Origin: Rhizophagus sp. LPA8_4_AMF
Taxonomy: Eukaryota > Glomeromycota > Glomeromycetes > Glomerales > Glomeraceae
Length of the DNA: 61,406 nucleotides
Direction of reading: 5' to 3'
NCBI GenBank assembly: GCA_021464525.1
Contig: JADRCO010000058.1
Span: forward strand, 1-61,406
A program made the translations under genes and the position numbers. The notes below the pieces were generated by a model. The model saw nothing but the letters and a program-made list of their open reading frames with translations. It did not search any database and was not told where the DNA came from. Each line of letters opens with the position of its first letter. Positions within the stretch are counted from its first letter, which is position 1. Positions 46,673 to 57,218 of this stretch are shown in pieces.

Positions 46673-49282
46673 ATGGATCCTTCAAAAGATTCAATATCAA
46701 TAATGATCGCGACTGATATACACCTGGGGTATCAGGAGCAAGATCCAACACGTGGAACAGATAGTTTCAATACTTTCAGAGAAATACTGCAACATGCAAG
46801 GAACCATAAAGTGGATATGGTATTATTAGGTGGTGATCTATTTCATGAAAATAAACCGTCACTTTATACTTTAAATGAAGCAATAAAATTGCTTCGCGAG
46901 TTTACAGTTGGTGACAAAAAGATTGATTTCAAAATCTCCAGTGATCAATATAAAAATTTTGGAAGACGGGTTAATTATTCTGATCCTAATAGCAATACCG
47001 CTTTACCCGTGTTTTCCATACATGGTAATCACGATGATCCAACTGGAGCTAAACGTGTTGGTCCATTAGATTTACTCTCATCATCAGACTTGATTAATTA
47101 TTTTGGCAAAATCAATAAGGTGGATGACATTGAGGTTTACCCAATAACTATTGAAAAGGGATCAACGAAACTAAATATATTCGGAATTGGTAATGTAAGA
47201 GATGAAAGGTTACATCGAGCCTTTATTAATAATCAGGTAACATGGTGTAAACCTGATAACACCAACGATTATGTCAATTTAATGGTAATACATCAAAATC
47301 GAGTACCTCATAGTCCTAAAAATTATATACCAGAAAGTATGCTTCCAGATTTTCTGGATATTGTTTTCTGGGGACACGAACATGATTGCAGAATACTTCC
47401 TGAAGCAAATTCACAAAGAAAGTTTGATGTTATTCAACCAGGTTCTCCAGTGGCCACAAGTTTATGTGACGGAGAAGCTATCACAAAATATGTGGGCATT
47501 TTAGAAATATTTGATAAACCACGTAATGGGAAAAAATATGGAATAAAACCGATCCTTTTAAGTACAGTTAGACCAATGGTAATTGATTCAATCGATATAA
47601 AAAAAGAAACTGATATTTCTCCGGGTGACGATAAAGCGTTGGAAACATATTTGAGATCAAAGGTTAACGAAATGATCGTACATGCACAAGAATTATGGAA
47701 TGAAAATAATCCAGATGGTGAAAATCCTCCACTGCCTTTAATCAGATTAAATGTAGAAATGAATAGAGAATATAACCGTATACGAACTAGTCTATTTGAA
47801 CAAGAATTTAAAAACCGTATTGCAAATAGTGATAGCAATGGTCAAAAAATCGTGACTTACCATTATAAAGATGCTGAAAGATCTCAAAATCAACGATTTG
47901 TCGCCCCATTAGACTTCGGAGATGAAGAAATATCACAGAAAAATGCTACATATTTCGTCATTGGACAACTTGCAAAAACGTTAAAAGAGAAGCCATCTCA
48001 TTTTTTTCCAGAAAATGGAATTTTAAACGCTATTGATCTTTATGTCAATAAGAATGATGAAAATGCCGTTAGAGATTTTTTTGAATCGACTAGAGAACAT
48101 ATGAAAAATCATTTAATAAATCATGGAATACCAGAAAATTCGTTACCTGGAGAATCAGAAATCAAGAATGTGATAACATTAGAAAAAGAAAGACTTAACC
48201 AAGAATGGTCCACACATTTTGATCCTGAACATTATTTAGAAAAGTCGAGAACAGAGCCAAGCATTAGATCAGTGGCGGCTGTATCAACTACAAGTCACAG
48301 TCGTGGTCGTGGTCGTGGTCGTGGGCGCGGTCGTGGGCGCGGCAGAGGCAGAGGACGTGGTTCTAGATCCACTGCAGTTGAAGAAACGGAAGAGGATGAA
48401 GATATGGATTTAGATAGTGGAACAAGAGTTAATTCGCAAATAAAACCTAGTACTTATAGAGGAAGTCAACAAGTAACTATTGATGAACAAGATGAATACG
48501 TTGAGGACGTTCATTATGATCTGCCGAGAAGTAGTATTACAACGAGAAGTAGGAATTCTCGAGCGCGTGATCGCATGATAGTTATCGATGAGGAACAAGA
48601 ATTTGATGATGAATTTGATAATGAATTGGAAACTCCTATACCATCAACTAAAAACAGTACTACTCGAACGCGCGATCAGGGACGTGGGCGTGGACGAGTA
48701 GCTGCAATCATCGACTTGGAACAAGATGATAATGAATTATCTGCAAGAACTTCATCAGTCAAAAGTAGTGGACAAGGTCGTAGACGTGGTCAAGTAGCTG
48801 CAGTTAATGATGTAGAACATGAATCTGAAGATGATAATGGATTGACTACAAGAATATCAGCCAAAAGTTCAACACGCAATCAAGGACGTGTGTACGATGA
48901 AGAACGGGATTTTGAAGACGAAGATTATGTACCAACTAGCAAAACTACACGTGGTCGTGGTCGTGGCAGAGGCCGAGGCCGCGGCCGTGGAAGTCAAACT
49001 CAAGATCGGGAAGAACAAATGGAAATTGATAATGAATTCACTAGAGATAATCCTAGAGCTGTTACGCCTGAAACATATAATCAAATTAAATCAGTTTCAA
49101 AAGCGTCTGCAGGAGTAAAAAGAAGAATTAATAGTATATTTGATTCACCATCAAAAAGAGTAATGACTGATACCACGAAATTATCGATATTGGAACAACG
49201 AAGCTCACCTTCAGTGATTTCGCAACAAAGTCAACGTACACAAACTTTTCATGAATTGGATGATGATGATGCTTTTGACTAA
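46673..49282 (+). CDS. MRE11: MRE11 double-strand-break repair nuclease
   Basis: One uninterrupted exon of 869 residues. Phosphoesterase motifs are intact: ATDIHLGYQE (D15 and H17), LLGGDLFHENKPS, FSIHGNHDDP, VIHQNR and FWGHEHDCRI, which bind two manganese ions. MRE11 with RAD50 and NBS1 recognises and trims broken DNA ends and activates checkpoint signalling. The DNA-binding cap region follows, about residues 290-520. The C-terminal third is long and low-complexity, with two extended RG tracts (about 543-560 and 762-775) like the arginine-methylated GAR motif of animal Mre11, mixed with acidic stretches. The length exceeds yeast Mre11 because of this tail. Unlike most neighbours the gene has no intron. 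Confidence 0.96.
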   Translation: MDPSKDSISIMIATDIHLGYQEQDPTRGTDSFNTFREILQHARNHKVDMVLLGGDLFHENKPSLYTLNEAIKLLREFTVGDKKIDFKISSDQYKNFGRRVNYSDPNSNTALPVFSIHGNHDDPTGAKRVGPLDLLSSSDLINYFGKINKVDDIEVYPITIEKGSTKLNIFGIGNVRDERLHRAFINNQVTWCKPDNTNDYVNLMVIHQNRVPHSPKNYIPESMLPDFLDIVFWGHEHDCRILPEANSQRKFDVIQPGSPVATSLCDGEAITKYVGILEIFDKPRNGKKYGIKPILLSTVRPMVIDSIDIKKETDISPGDDKALETYLRSKVNEMIVHAQELWNENNPDGENPPLPLIRLNVEMNREYNRIRTSLFEQEFKNRIANSDSNGQKIVTYHYKDAERSQNQRFVAPLDFGDEEISQKNATYFVIGQLAKTLKEKPSHFFPENGILNAIDLYVNKNDENAVRDFFESTREHMKNHLINHGIPENSLPGESEIKNVITLEKERLNQEWSTHFDPEHYLEKSRTEPSIRSVAAVSTTSHSRGRGRGRGRGRGRGRGRGRGSRSTAVEETEEDEDMDLDSGTRVNSQIKPSTYRGSQQVTIDEQDEYVEDVHYDLPRSSITTRSRNSRARDRMIVIDEEQEFDDEFDNELETPIPSTKNSTTRTRDQGRGRGRVAAIIDLEQDDNELSARTSSVKSSGQGRRRGQVAAVNDVEHESEDDNGLTTRISAKSSTRNQGRVYDEERDFEDEDYVPTSKTTRGRGRGRGRGRGRGSQTQDREEQMEIDNEFTRDNPRAVTPETYNQIKSVSKASAGVKRRINSIFDSPSKRVMTDTTKLSILEQRSSPSVISQQSQRTQTFHELDDDDAFD

Positions 49283-50620
49283 TTAATTAGTTAAAAATAT
49301 GTTATTATCAACTTATCAACCTAATTTTACTCAATAATTCTTTAATATAATAAAAGAATAAAAGATGATAAACTCGTTTGTACTATAATGCTATAAATTG
49401 ATCTCCATTGAAAAAAAAAATATTTTAATGTATTTAAAACATACAAATTATATTAGTTACGACTAGTTCTTTTAAAATAGGATAAAGAGTTTTGTTGATC
49501 TAATCAATTTTACAATTTAATAATTGAGTGAAATCTGTGGCTTGTGCGTGGATATGTAATGATTGAGATTAAAAAGCAATAAAATTATAACTGATAATGT
49601 GCATAACATCTTTGGTAATCTTCTATTTACGTCATATAAAGTATATCACCTAAATTGTTTATTTTGCGCCGATCTTTCACGGATCATGAATTTGCTATAA
49701 ACATTATAATAGAATTTCAAGATCTCGAGACGGAATTTCCATTTCAGAAATTAATCGCGAATGGGAAATATTCCTCATAATATATCATTATAGCAAATTT
49801 TAAATCCTTAATAAATTATTATCAACATGGTTACTCAACATTTTATAATTAAATTAGTTATAATACAATACCAAAAATATGAATCATTATGCGCGGTATA
49901 TGTTTTAATCTCTGAATGCACTCATTAGGCATATTTATTATGCCAGTTCTCTATATTACTTCATAAATTTCTACTTATAGACTTCATAGTTCATACCACA
50001 AAAACCTAATTAAATTATAAATTATATTAAAATCAATAAAAAAAATTTTCTGAAGTTGCGATATAAAAAATATACCAATTGAGACACGAATTAATTTCCT
50101 TCGGTCGCCTTCTTGTTTCATAATGTCAAATCTCCTTTGTTAGACTACGGCTTACTTCAGCTGAAAGTAAAGTTGTAGTACGCTCATCATCTACCCATAA
50201 GATCTTAGCATCAGGCATTTATTTATTTTTTATTTAAATAGCTGTAAAGGACTAATCTATATTTGGAAGTTAAGCTAAACTATAAACTGAAACTTTGGAT
50301 TAGTAACTTAGTATGATCGTTAAGTTTAAATAAAAAAATCCAAACTATGCACAAATAAGTTCAAGTAACATGCCACATTGCCACAAGCATAGCTGATCAC
50401 TGTGACACTGATAATTGCCGTTCTGAATGAAACTGCAATAGTACTTCTAAATGAAAAATTGCACTTGAAAAATCTATAATTGGATAAATTGAAAGGCAGT
50501 CATTTACTTTACTTCAAATAAAGGCATGCGAGTAGATAAAATTTTCTATAAAATAAAAAAAAATAAACCAAAATTTTTGTTAAATTATAAATAAAAAATT
50601 TTTTTTCATTACACTATATC
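49283..50620. other. Intergenic region, 1.3 kb
   Basis: This A/T-rich stretch lies between MRE11 and the broken GTPase gene. I found no coding exon or transposon end. It marks the change from the gene-dense block to the repeat-rich end of the window. Confidence 0.5.
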
Positions 50621-52838
50621 ATGACAGAAGAAATCAAAAATATTCTATTAGTTGGCAGAACAGGTGAGCCTTGGCTAATGTGATAAGTGGAACAAAGGTT
50701 TTTAAGGAAAGTGCAAGAAGTGTTAGTGAAACTGCAGAAGCAAAAGCAGTAAAATCCGAACTGAATTATCAGGTAATAGATACTATTGGTTTCCAAGACA
50801 CAACACTGGATGAAAGGGAAGAATTATTACCTAAATTCAGAAAAGGGATTGAAACATATATTTGTGAAGGTATATTTCAAATACTACTTGTAGTAGATAA
50901 AAGAATTACTAAGAATGAAATAGATGATTTTAAATGGTTTAGTTCCTAACTTTTTGATGATAAAGTTTTTGATTATACTACCATTGTGCGGACCCATTTT
51001 CCTGAGTTTGATAATGATAATGCTTGTAAAAATGATATTGAAGTATTGATCGAATTTGTTTTAAAGATAAAGATAAAGATATTAATAAATTACTATCAGA
51101 AGGAAGAATGATTCATATAGATAATTCTTCTGCTAAAAAGAGTCAAGATAAGTTGATTAAATATATGTTTAAAATAGATAGCAAGGGGATGAATAATTAT
51201 AAGCCAATGACTTCACAAAGCATAAAAGATAAATTTTACTTACTGAAAAAAGAAATAGGTTCATTAACAGGTTCATTACTAAATACATTGAAGGTATGGG
51301 AATGGTGGTGGCCTTCATCTAATTCATCTAATTCACCTGAACAACAATTGCTTACAAAAAGATTTGAGGAATTATATGAGTTAAAAGAAAAAATGGAGGC
51401 AGGAAAACTGGTAAATAAGAATTTAGAAGAAAGAGATTCAAAATTATCTGAGTTGATTAGTAAATTTAAAGATAGATTAGATGAAGATGAAAAAGAAGTT
51501 TTGGATGAATTGCTAAATGTTCAGAAGAAAATTGCCAAGAGTGGTTTGGAAGGATGTTTAAAGGAAGAGGAACTAGAATTTAAAACAAAATTAGGAACTT
51601 TAAAAAGAAAACTGTCAGGAGACAAGTTATCAAAAAAGGAGATTAATGAATTATTAGATGAAAAGGAATTCATTACAAGATCACTAATTTTATCTGAAGA
51701 ATTAGAAATAAATGAAAGAAAACAACTTCAACAAGAAATTATTAAATACTCTGCAATGATTGGATTAAATGATATTAGAAATAAAAGTATAAAGGACTTA
51801 TTATTTGAGAAATCACTATTAGAGAAATTTGAACTTAAAAATGATGATGATTCTATTTCTGATGAGAATGATACTGATTCTATTTTTGAGAAGAATGATA
51901 CTGATTTTATTTCATCTGTAAATTTTGAAGAAATAAAAAAGATTGATTTGATTATGAAAATTGGAGAAGAAAATCTTAAGTTGAAACAGTTAAAGGAGAA
52001 TACAGGTTTTAATAAAGAAACTCAAATTTTATTGAAAATGCTATTAAGTGCTCAGGAAAGAGTTTTAAGAAAAGTTGATATTGTTTCTAAGCAAGAAAAA
52101 AATGAATTGCAACAAAAATTAATAAAAAAAGGTAGTTTTCATAAGTTGATTAAAATTTTAAATCAAAATGAAAAAATTATCAAATTGAAATTTCAAGTAA
52201 ATCAAATATATGAACAGAAAAAATCACCATTTAAAAGTTATTTAAATTTACAACAATATTTAGATAAATTATATCCAACTAAGAAGAGTAAAAAAGAAGT
52301 AAAAGAGATTATTATTGATTTTTATGAAAATCCAATTGAAGCTGTTGGAGGAGGAATATTAGATTTACATGAATATTATAATTTAAAGGAACTGATAATT
52401 GATGGAGATTATTTGAAAAGCAAATTAACTGAGTTGAATGTGAGTGGTTGTTCTAATTTGGAATTATTACATTGTACAGAAAATGAATTAAACTTCTTAA
52501 ATTTAACTAATAACAAAAAACTAACCAAACTAACCTTAGCTTATAATCAATTAAATAATATTAGTTTCTTAAAAAATATTTCTTATCCTAATAAATTTGT
52601 TCATTTAGATATTTTCAATAATAGAATACGAGAAAATAATTTGGAGTTTTTGAAATCTTTTGTAAATTTAGAAAGTTTATCTTTAGGAAATTATAGAGAA
52701 GGTTTCTTTAATAATTTTACTGGTCCATTAGAATCTTTGAAAAAATTAACTAAATTAAAAAAATTAGATATTAAAGATTCTGGTATTGATACTGATGAGG
52801 TAAAGAAGTTATTTAAGCAAAAGATATACATTGGATAA
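50621..52838 (+). pseudogene. Broken AIG1/GIMAP-type GTPase with coiled-coil and leucine-rich repeats
   Basis: The frame opens MTEEIKNILLVGRTG, the start of an AIG1-type GTPase. The P-loop is damaged: a small deletion and frameshift at about 50665-50671 removes the GKST part. The next frame has VISGTKVF, the G3-like VIDTIGFQDTTLDE and ILLVVDKRITKNEI, then a stop at 50947-50949 (after KWFSS). It continues in frame with LFDDKVFDYTTIVRTHFPEF. A one-base shift near 51065-51080 moves to the last frame, open for 576 residues from 51108. That part has a Trp-rich patch (VWEWWWPSS), long K/E coiled coils (about 80-320), and at least three leucine-rich repeats (LTELNVSGCSNLELLHC, LTKLTLAYNQLNN, LESLSLGN). 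Three independent lesions make a full GTPase unlikely; the last part could still be expressed alone. Confidence 0.8.
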
Positions 52839-53122
52839 TATAATGCTGATATAGTTTATATTCTTATACGTGAAATTAATTATATGAAAAGGATGAAATA
52901 ATTTTTTTTACTACTAGGAATCAGAAATCATTTATAATAAGTGTTATATTTTAATATTATAAAAATCTTTGGATGTTAGTTAAGATCAAAAAAATATTTT
53001 GTATTCCTATAAATAAATATATTGTATCATTTTATAAATTAATTTTAGAAGTTTGCTATTTATCATCATTAGTAATTATTACCGGTATACCGGTATCATA
53101 GGATTTTTGATTTTGACCAAAT
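52839..53122. other. A/T-rich spacer after the broken GTPase gene
   Basis: No gene recognised. A palindromic ACCGGTATACCGGT occurs near 53081-53094. Confidence 0.5.
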
Positions 53123-53585
53123 TTAAGCAGACGGTTTAATTTCTCTGAAGACAATTTCATTTTTTCCTTTAAAAGTTAATAGAAAATCTGGTTTCTGTTT
53201 ATGCTTCTTACCATCAGATTTTTATCGTTCCTTTGAGCTACTTGATTCTCCATTAGCCCTGATTTTACCAATACAGTTAGAGATAAAAAATACAGTGTAC
53301 AATACTATTAGTATAAAAACTTACCAGAAAAGTTAATAATTCGTCACATTAAAGATTTCTTCTAACATTAAATGGCAGTATCTGTGAACAAAAGTGTCTT
53401 CGTTCATTATATTATCCCCAGTGCTACTTGATGATATATTTAAAAAACTGCAGAAGTGCCAGATAATCGCAAATATCATTAATAATGCAAACAAAGATAA
53501 CATGAGTTGCGCATATTCAAAAATTTTGGCTTCTTTTTCAGTTACACACTTTTCTCTTAAAACCTTTCTACCTGTTAAGAGCTAA
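53123..53585 (-). pseudogene. Relic of an expanded gene family with a PD-(D/E)XK-like motif
   Basis: On the minus strand two pieces of coding-like sequence remain. The first (about 53585-53345) reads NIMNEDTFVHRYCHLMLEEI and ends at a stop after IFNVTNY. The second (about 53270-53123) reads GESSSSKER, a stop, then KQKPDFLLTFKGKNEIVFRE followed directly by IKPSA. The pattern D-x(n)-E-x-K resembles the PD-(D/E)XK nuclease core, and the arrangement is like large families in arbuscular mycorrhizal fungi. At least two stops and lost sequence make it non-functional. The family assignment is from memory of its pattern. Confidence 0.45.
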
Positions 53586-54457
53586 GAACAAATTATCATT
53601 AATCAACTAGTAATTATAATACTCTCAATATTCTGCAGAACGTACTGTATTATATTCTATTATAATAAGTTGAATATTAATCGGTAAGGTCACAGATGTT
53701 AGAGGTCTATGTAATGCGTCCTTCCAAATTTGATTAGTACAATTTATATATTTCAGCATTTTCTCTTTTACGTAAATTATAGATGAGAGACACCTGCATT
53801 ACGCATAAAAGTTAAACTAATATTGAAGAAAATCAAATAACTAGTATAACAATACTTACAAAATTTCATCAAAATCGGTTGCATAAGAAAGTGTTGGGTT
53901 ATTTTTTAATCGTTCAACCGTATTTATTTGAAAGTCATGAAAATCTTTTGAAATATTGTATCCATCAGCTAACCACTATATTAATGTTTTCACAGAATTC
54001 CTTTATTCCATATGTTTTATTCTTACAAAAAAAGAATGAAAAGTTAAATTTAGCGAGTATAAATAGAAGATTTATTATTATAATTATAATTACAATTACA
54101 ATTACGAACTAGGAACGGCACCCATCACCCAGGTAGGAATAGCACCCCCTCTTCTGAGCTATTTAAAACAGAATATTACATTTTAGGAACAATATCCCAT
54201 ACCTCAGAGTAGGAATGACATTCCTCCAAGGCTATGCAACTCCTGTTTCAGAAAATGGAGATTACATATCTTTTCTAATAGTGAAGTCACAACTCTAACT
54301 TGCTCATTATCTTATTTCTCAGAAATAATTCTTTTAAAACATTACAATATCACTTTTGCAAAGCAAAGTTCTTAAAGAGTGACAAGTCTTGATCAGTAGA
54401 CATCAATATTGGTTTTAACATTTCTAAAAATCTCTGATATGACCAATCTGATAGAGG
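53586..54457. other. Intergenic region with worn repeats
   Basis: No gene. Around 54110-54240 a motif related to TAGGAATGRCA is repeated (near 54143 and 54212), suggesting old repeat sequence. The region ends at the target duplication of the hAT element. Confidence 0.4.
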
Positions 54458-54603
54458 TAGTGTTCAGAATCGTCAGATAATTTCATTGATTATTTGATAG
54501 ATGTAACGATTATTGGATATATAATTTTAGATTCAGATCAGATACTCAAAATCACGTAATATTTGTCGATATCTGGACAAATAAACTATAAATAATCAAC
54601 ATA

Positions 54604-54774
54604 TGGGCAAATTTGTTTCTTCAACTAATTATAAATCAATTTCACCAATTAAATAATTCTTGTAATTACTATATATAGTGAGATTTACTGTAGATCGCAC
54701 TAAATATAGTAATTACGAGAACTATTTAATTGGTAGAATTAGTTTATAATTAGTTGAAGAGACAAATCCGCCCA
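54604..54774. mobile_element. Foldback MITE nested in the hAT element
   Basis: The two halves are near-complete inverted copies: the left arm starts TGGGCAAATTTGTTTCTTCA and the complement of the right arm starts TGGGCGGATTTGTCTCTTCA. Pairing continues through CAACTAATTATAAA and the inner TAATTACTATAT. TA flanks both ends (54602-54603 and 54775-54776). It is 171 bases with no coding capacity. It could also be a structured part of the hAT 5' end rather than an insertion. Confidence 0.7.
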
Positions 54775-54837
54775 TATTAATAGTTTAAATAGTTTAACTT
54801 TTATTATTATTTTCTTTCAATTCTTTAAAAAATAAAA

Positions 54838-56992
54838 ATGGCTAATAAGAGAAATCATGAAACTAATGAAAATACATTAACTGAACAAGATAATGAAAAT
54901 GATAGATAAAGAAAAAAATAGCTATAGATGCAAGTGAAACTTCTACTTCTGATAGCGATCCTAAAGAAACTATTTTAACTGTTTCAAAGTTTAATAATCC
55001 AGGAAATCTTAACAGTTGGATATGGCAATGGAGGCAGCATTCTAAAGATGGAAATTACACCATTTTTACTTGCAAAGTCAATGTTAATGGGATCGATTGT
55101 AATCATATTTGTCAGGAGAAAGAATCATTAACCTCAAATGCTGGTACGCATCTTAATACTGCACTCAATATAACTAGATTTATAAAATTTCATAATGAAT
55201 AAAATGAGTCACAAGTATCACCTCTGGATATAAATACACAAGAAGCAATTGAACAAGCATTAATGGATTTTATTGTTGAAGACTCGCAGCCTTTTCATAT
55301 ATTGAAAAGCAAAAAATTCTGAAGATTAATTGAATTATTAAATTCTTCTTTTGTGATTTCATGTGATAAGTGACTAAAAGCTTTGATTACTGATTTATAC
55401 AACCTTGCTATTAAAAATCTTAAGTTATTGTTGGCTGAAACTATAACGTAGTGTTCACTTACATTGGATTTATGGACTGCAAGAAGCTGACATGGATTCT
55501 TAGGTATTACATGTTATTGGATTACCAATGATTTTGAATTGAAAGAAACTATGTTAACTATTTGTCATGTTAAATATCCACATACTGGAGAAAACATTAA
55601 AGATGTTTTAACCCAGATTATTGAAGAATAGAATAATAAAGAATCTGGTTTTTGCATTATAACAGATAATGCTTCTAACATGATAAAAGCTTATAAATTG
55701 CTTAATCCAATTCACAGGCTTTCTTGTATAGCATATACGCTTCAATTGGTAATAGGAAAAGGACTCTTATTACCAGCACAAGCTTTAATTGCTCGTGTCA
55801 AATGATTGATTAATTTTTTCATGAGTCCAAAGCAATCTGAACGACTTGAAGCAGCTCAATATGCATTACGTGATAATAAAAATCGTATTATTAAAGATAC
55901 TGCAAATTATCTTCATGCCATTGCAAATGTAAAAACACAGTGAAATTCTTCATTCCTTGCATGACAAAGATTATTACAAATCAGACCTTTTATTACTGTA
56001 GTACAATCAACATTAGCTGCTACGCAAAATCCTGATGCATAACTCAAAAAAGGTCTAGCATGACTTAATAAAATTATGCTAAAAGATGATAAATTTAAAG
56101 CTATAGAAGAATTGATAGAAATACTTGGGCAGTTTGCAGTAACAACTGAATGATTAGGCAGAAGTAAATATTCTACATTCGGATTTATGTATTCAACTAT
56201 ACAGATTATCATGAAAAATTTAAAGCCAACCAACATCACTGAACTTAATATTGATTTGGATGAGTTTGGAACTGCATTTGATGATATTATTCCTGAAGAA
56301 GGTGATAAAGAGTTACTCAAAGAAATGACAAATAATTTGAATAATAGTTATATACAAAGAAGAATGAAAATTAATATTAATATTTCCCAAAATACAGATG
56401 GTCTTGTGGATAAAATCAAGAATGCTTTATATATTGCAATAGATCAATATTATAATATTCCTGCTGATGAATTATTTTATCAGCATTGTTAGATTCACGA
56501 TACAAGAAACTCATATTTGCTACTTATAATCAAAGAATTAATGCTAAAAATAAATTGCGAAATCTTTATAATGAATTACTGCAAACTCATGAATCTGAAT
56601 CTACTATTTCAGCAAATTCAACCACCACACAGCTCAATTATTCCCATATAGATAATCCTATTCAAAAATATAAAGATATGATACGTCATGGATTACAAGC
56701 ACAATACAAATCAGTTAGTATATAAGACGTAATAGAAAACTATTTAAAAATGAATAAAATCGAAATTGAAGAAGACCTCTTTAAATGGTGGTGTGTTAAT
56801 AAAAATCATTTATCTACTTTAGCAAATTTGGCCAGAAAATATTTGGGTATTTCTGCCACCTTCACACCTAGTAAACACCTCTTTTCTCATGCTGGTTTGG
56901 TTATGATGAACAAAAGAACTCAATTAAGTCATAACACCTTTGAAAAAATCTTATTCCTCAAGCGTAATGTACTGTATATGATCATAAGGTAG
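54838..56992 (+). pseudogene. hAT transposase pseudogene
   Basis: The start MANKRNHETN is followed by a frameshift near 54905. One frame then runs to about 56480 with BED-finger-like WIWQWRQHSKDG and FTCKV, then LTLDLWTARS, the catalytic-core FCIITDNASNMIKAY and the conserved T-R-W-N-S region, whose Trp is a stop here. A second shift near 56480 leads to LLDSRYKKL and the dimerisation domain NHLSTLANLARKYLGISA. Twelve in-frame stops interrupt the central frame (TAA 55200, TGA 55320, TGA 55371, TAG 55449, TGA 55488, TAG 55629, TGA 55803, TGA 55941, TGA 55962, TAA 56040, TGA 56061, TGA 56151) without an indel. A further TAA lies near 56723. It cannot make a full protein. Confidence 0.9.
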
Positions 56993-57218
56993 CCAACTAA
57001 TAATATTTTTCAAAATAGGCACTAATATTATTTATATTAATAATCTCATTAATTAATTTATATATATAATTGTAATAAATTAAAAAAAAAATTTTAAATT
57101 TATCTGATAATATATATTTGATAAATAATCAAATCAGAATCAGATTTATCTGATTTAAACTTGAATCAGAAATCAGATTTATCTGATGGATCCATTTATC
57201 TGACAATTTTGAACACTA

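Larger units (their letters stand above)
54458..57218 (+). mobile_element. Full-length decayed hAT transposon
   Basis: The ends are inverted repeats: TAGTGTTCAGAATCGTCAGA on the left and TAGTGTTCAAAATTGTCAGA on the complement of the right. They are flanked by an 8-base duplication, GATAGAGG (54450-54457) and GATGGAGG (57219-57226), differing at one base. TCAGATAAAT-type subterminal repeats lie near the right end. Inside is a hAT transposase with a BED-like zinc finger and a C-terminal dimerisation domain. A 171-base foldback element is nested in the 5' part. The element is 2,761 bases and too mutated to encode active enzyme. Confidence 0.92.

Noticed and set aside
50660-50700. An intron starting GTGAGC that would explain the broken GTPase P-loop
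   Set aside because: The donor looks good, but homologous sequence (LANVISGT) resumes immediately, so an intron would remove conserved residues. A small deletion with frameshift fits better.
55200-56160. TGA read as tryptophan (altered genetic code) in the transposase
   Set aside because: TGG still encodes Trp in the same frame (WIWQW, DLWT, CYWI), TAG and TAA stops are mixed in, and intact genes in the window use TGA-free frames with normal TAA/TAG stops. Mutation is the simpler explanation.
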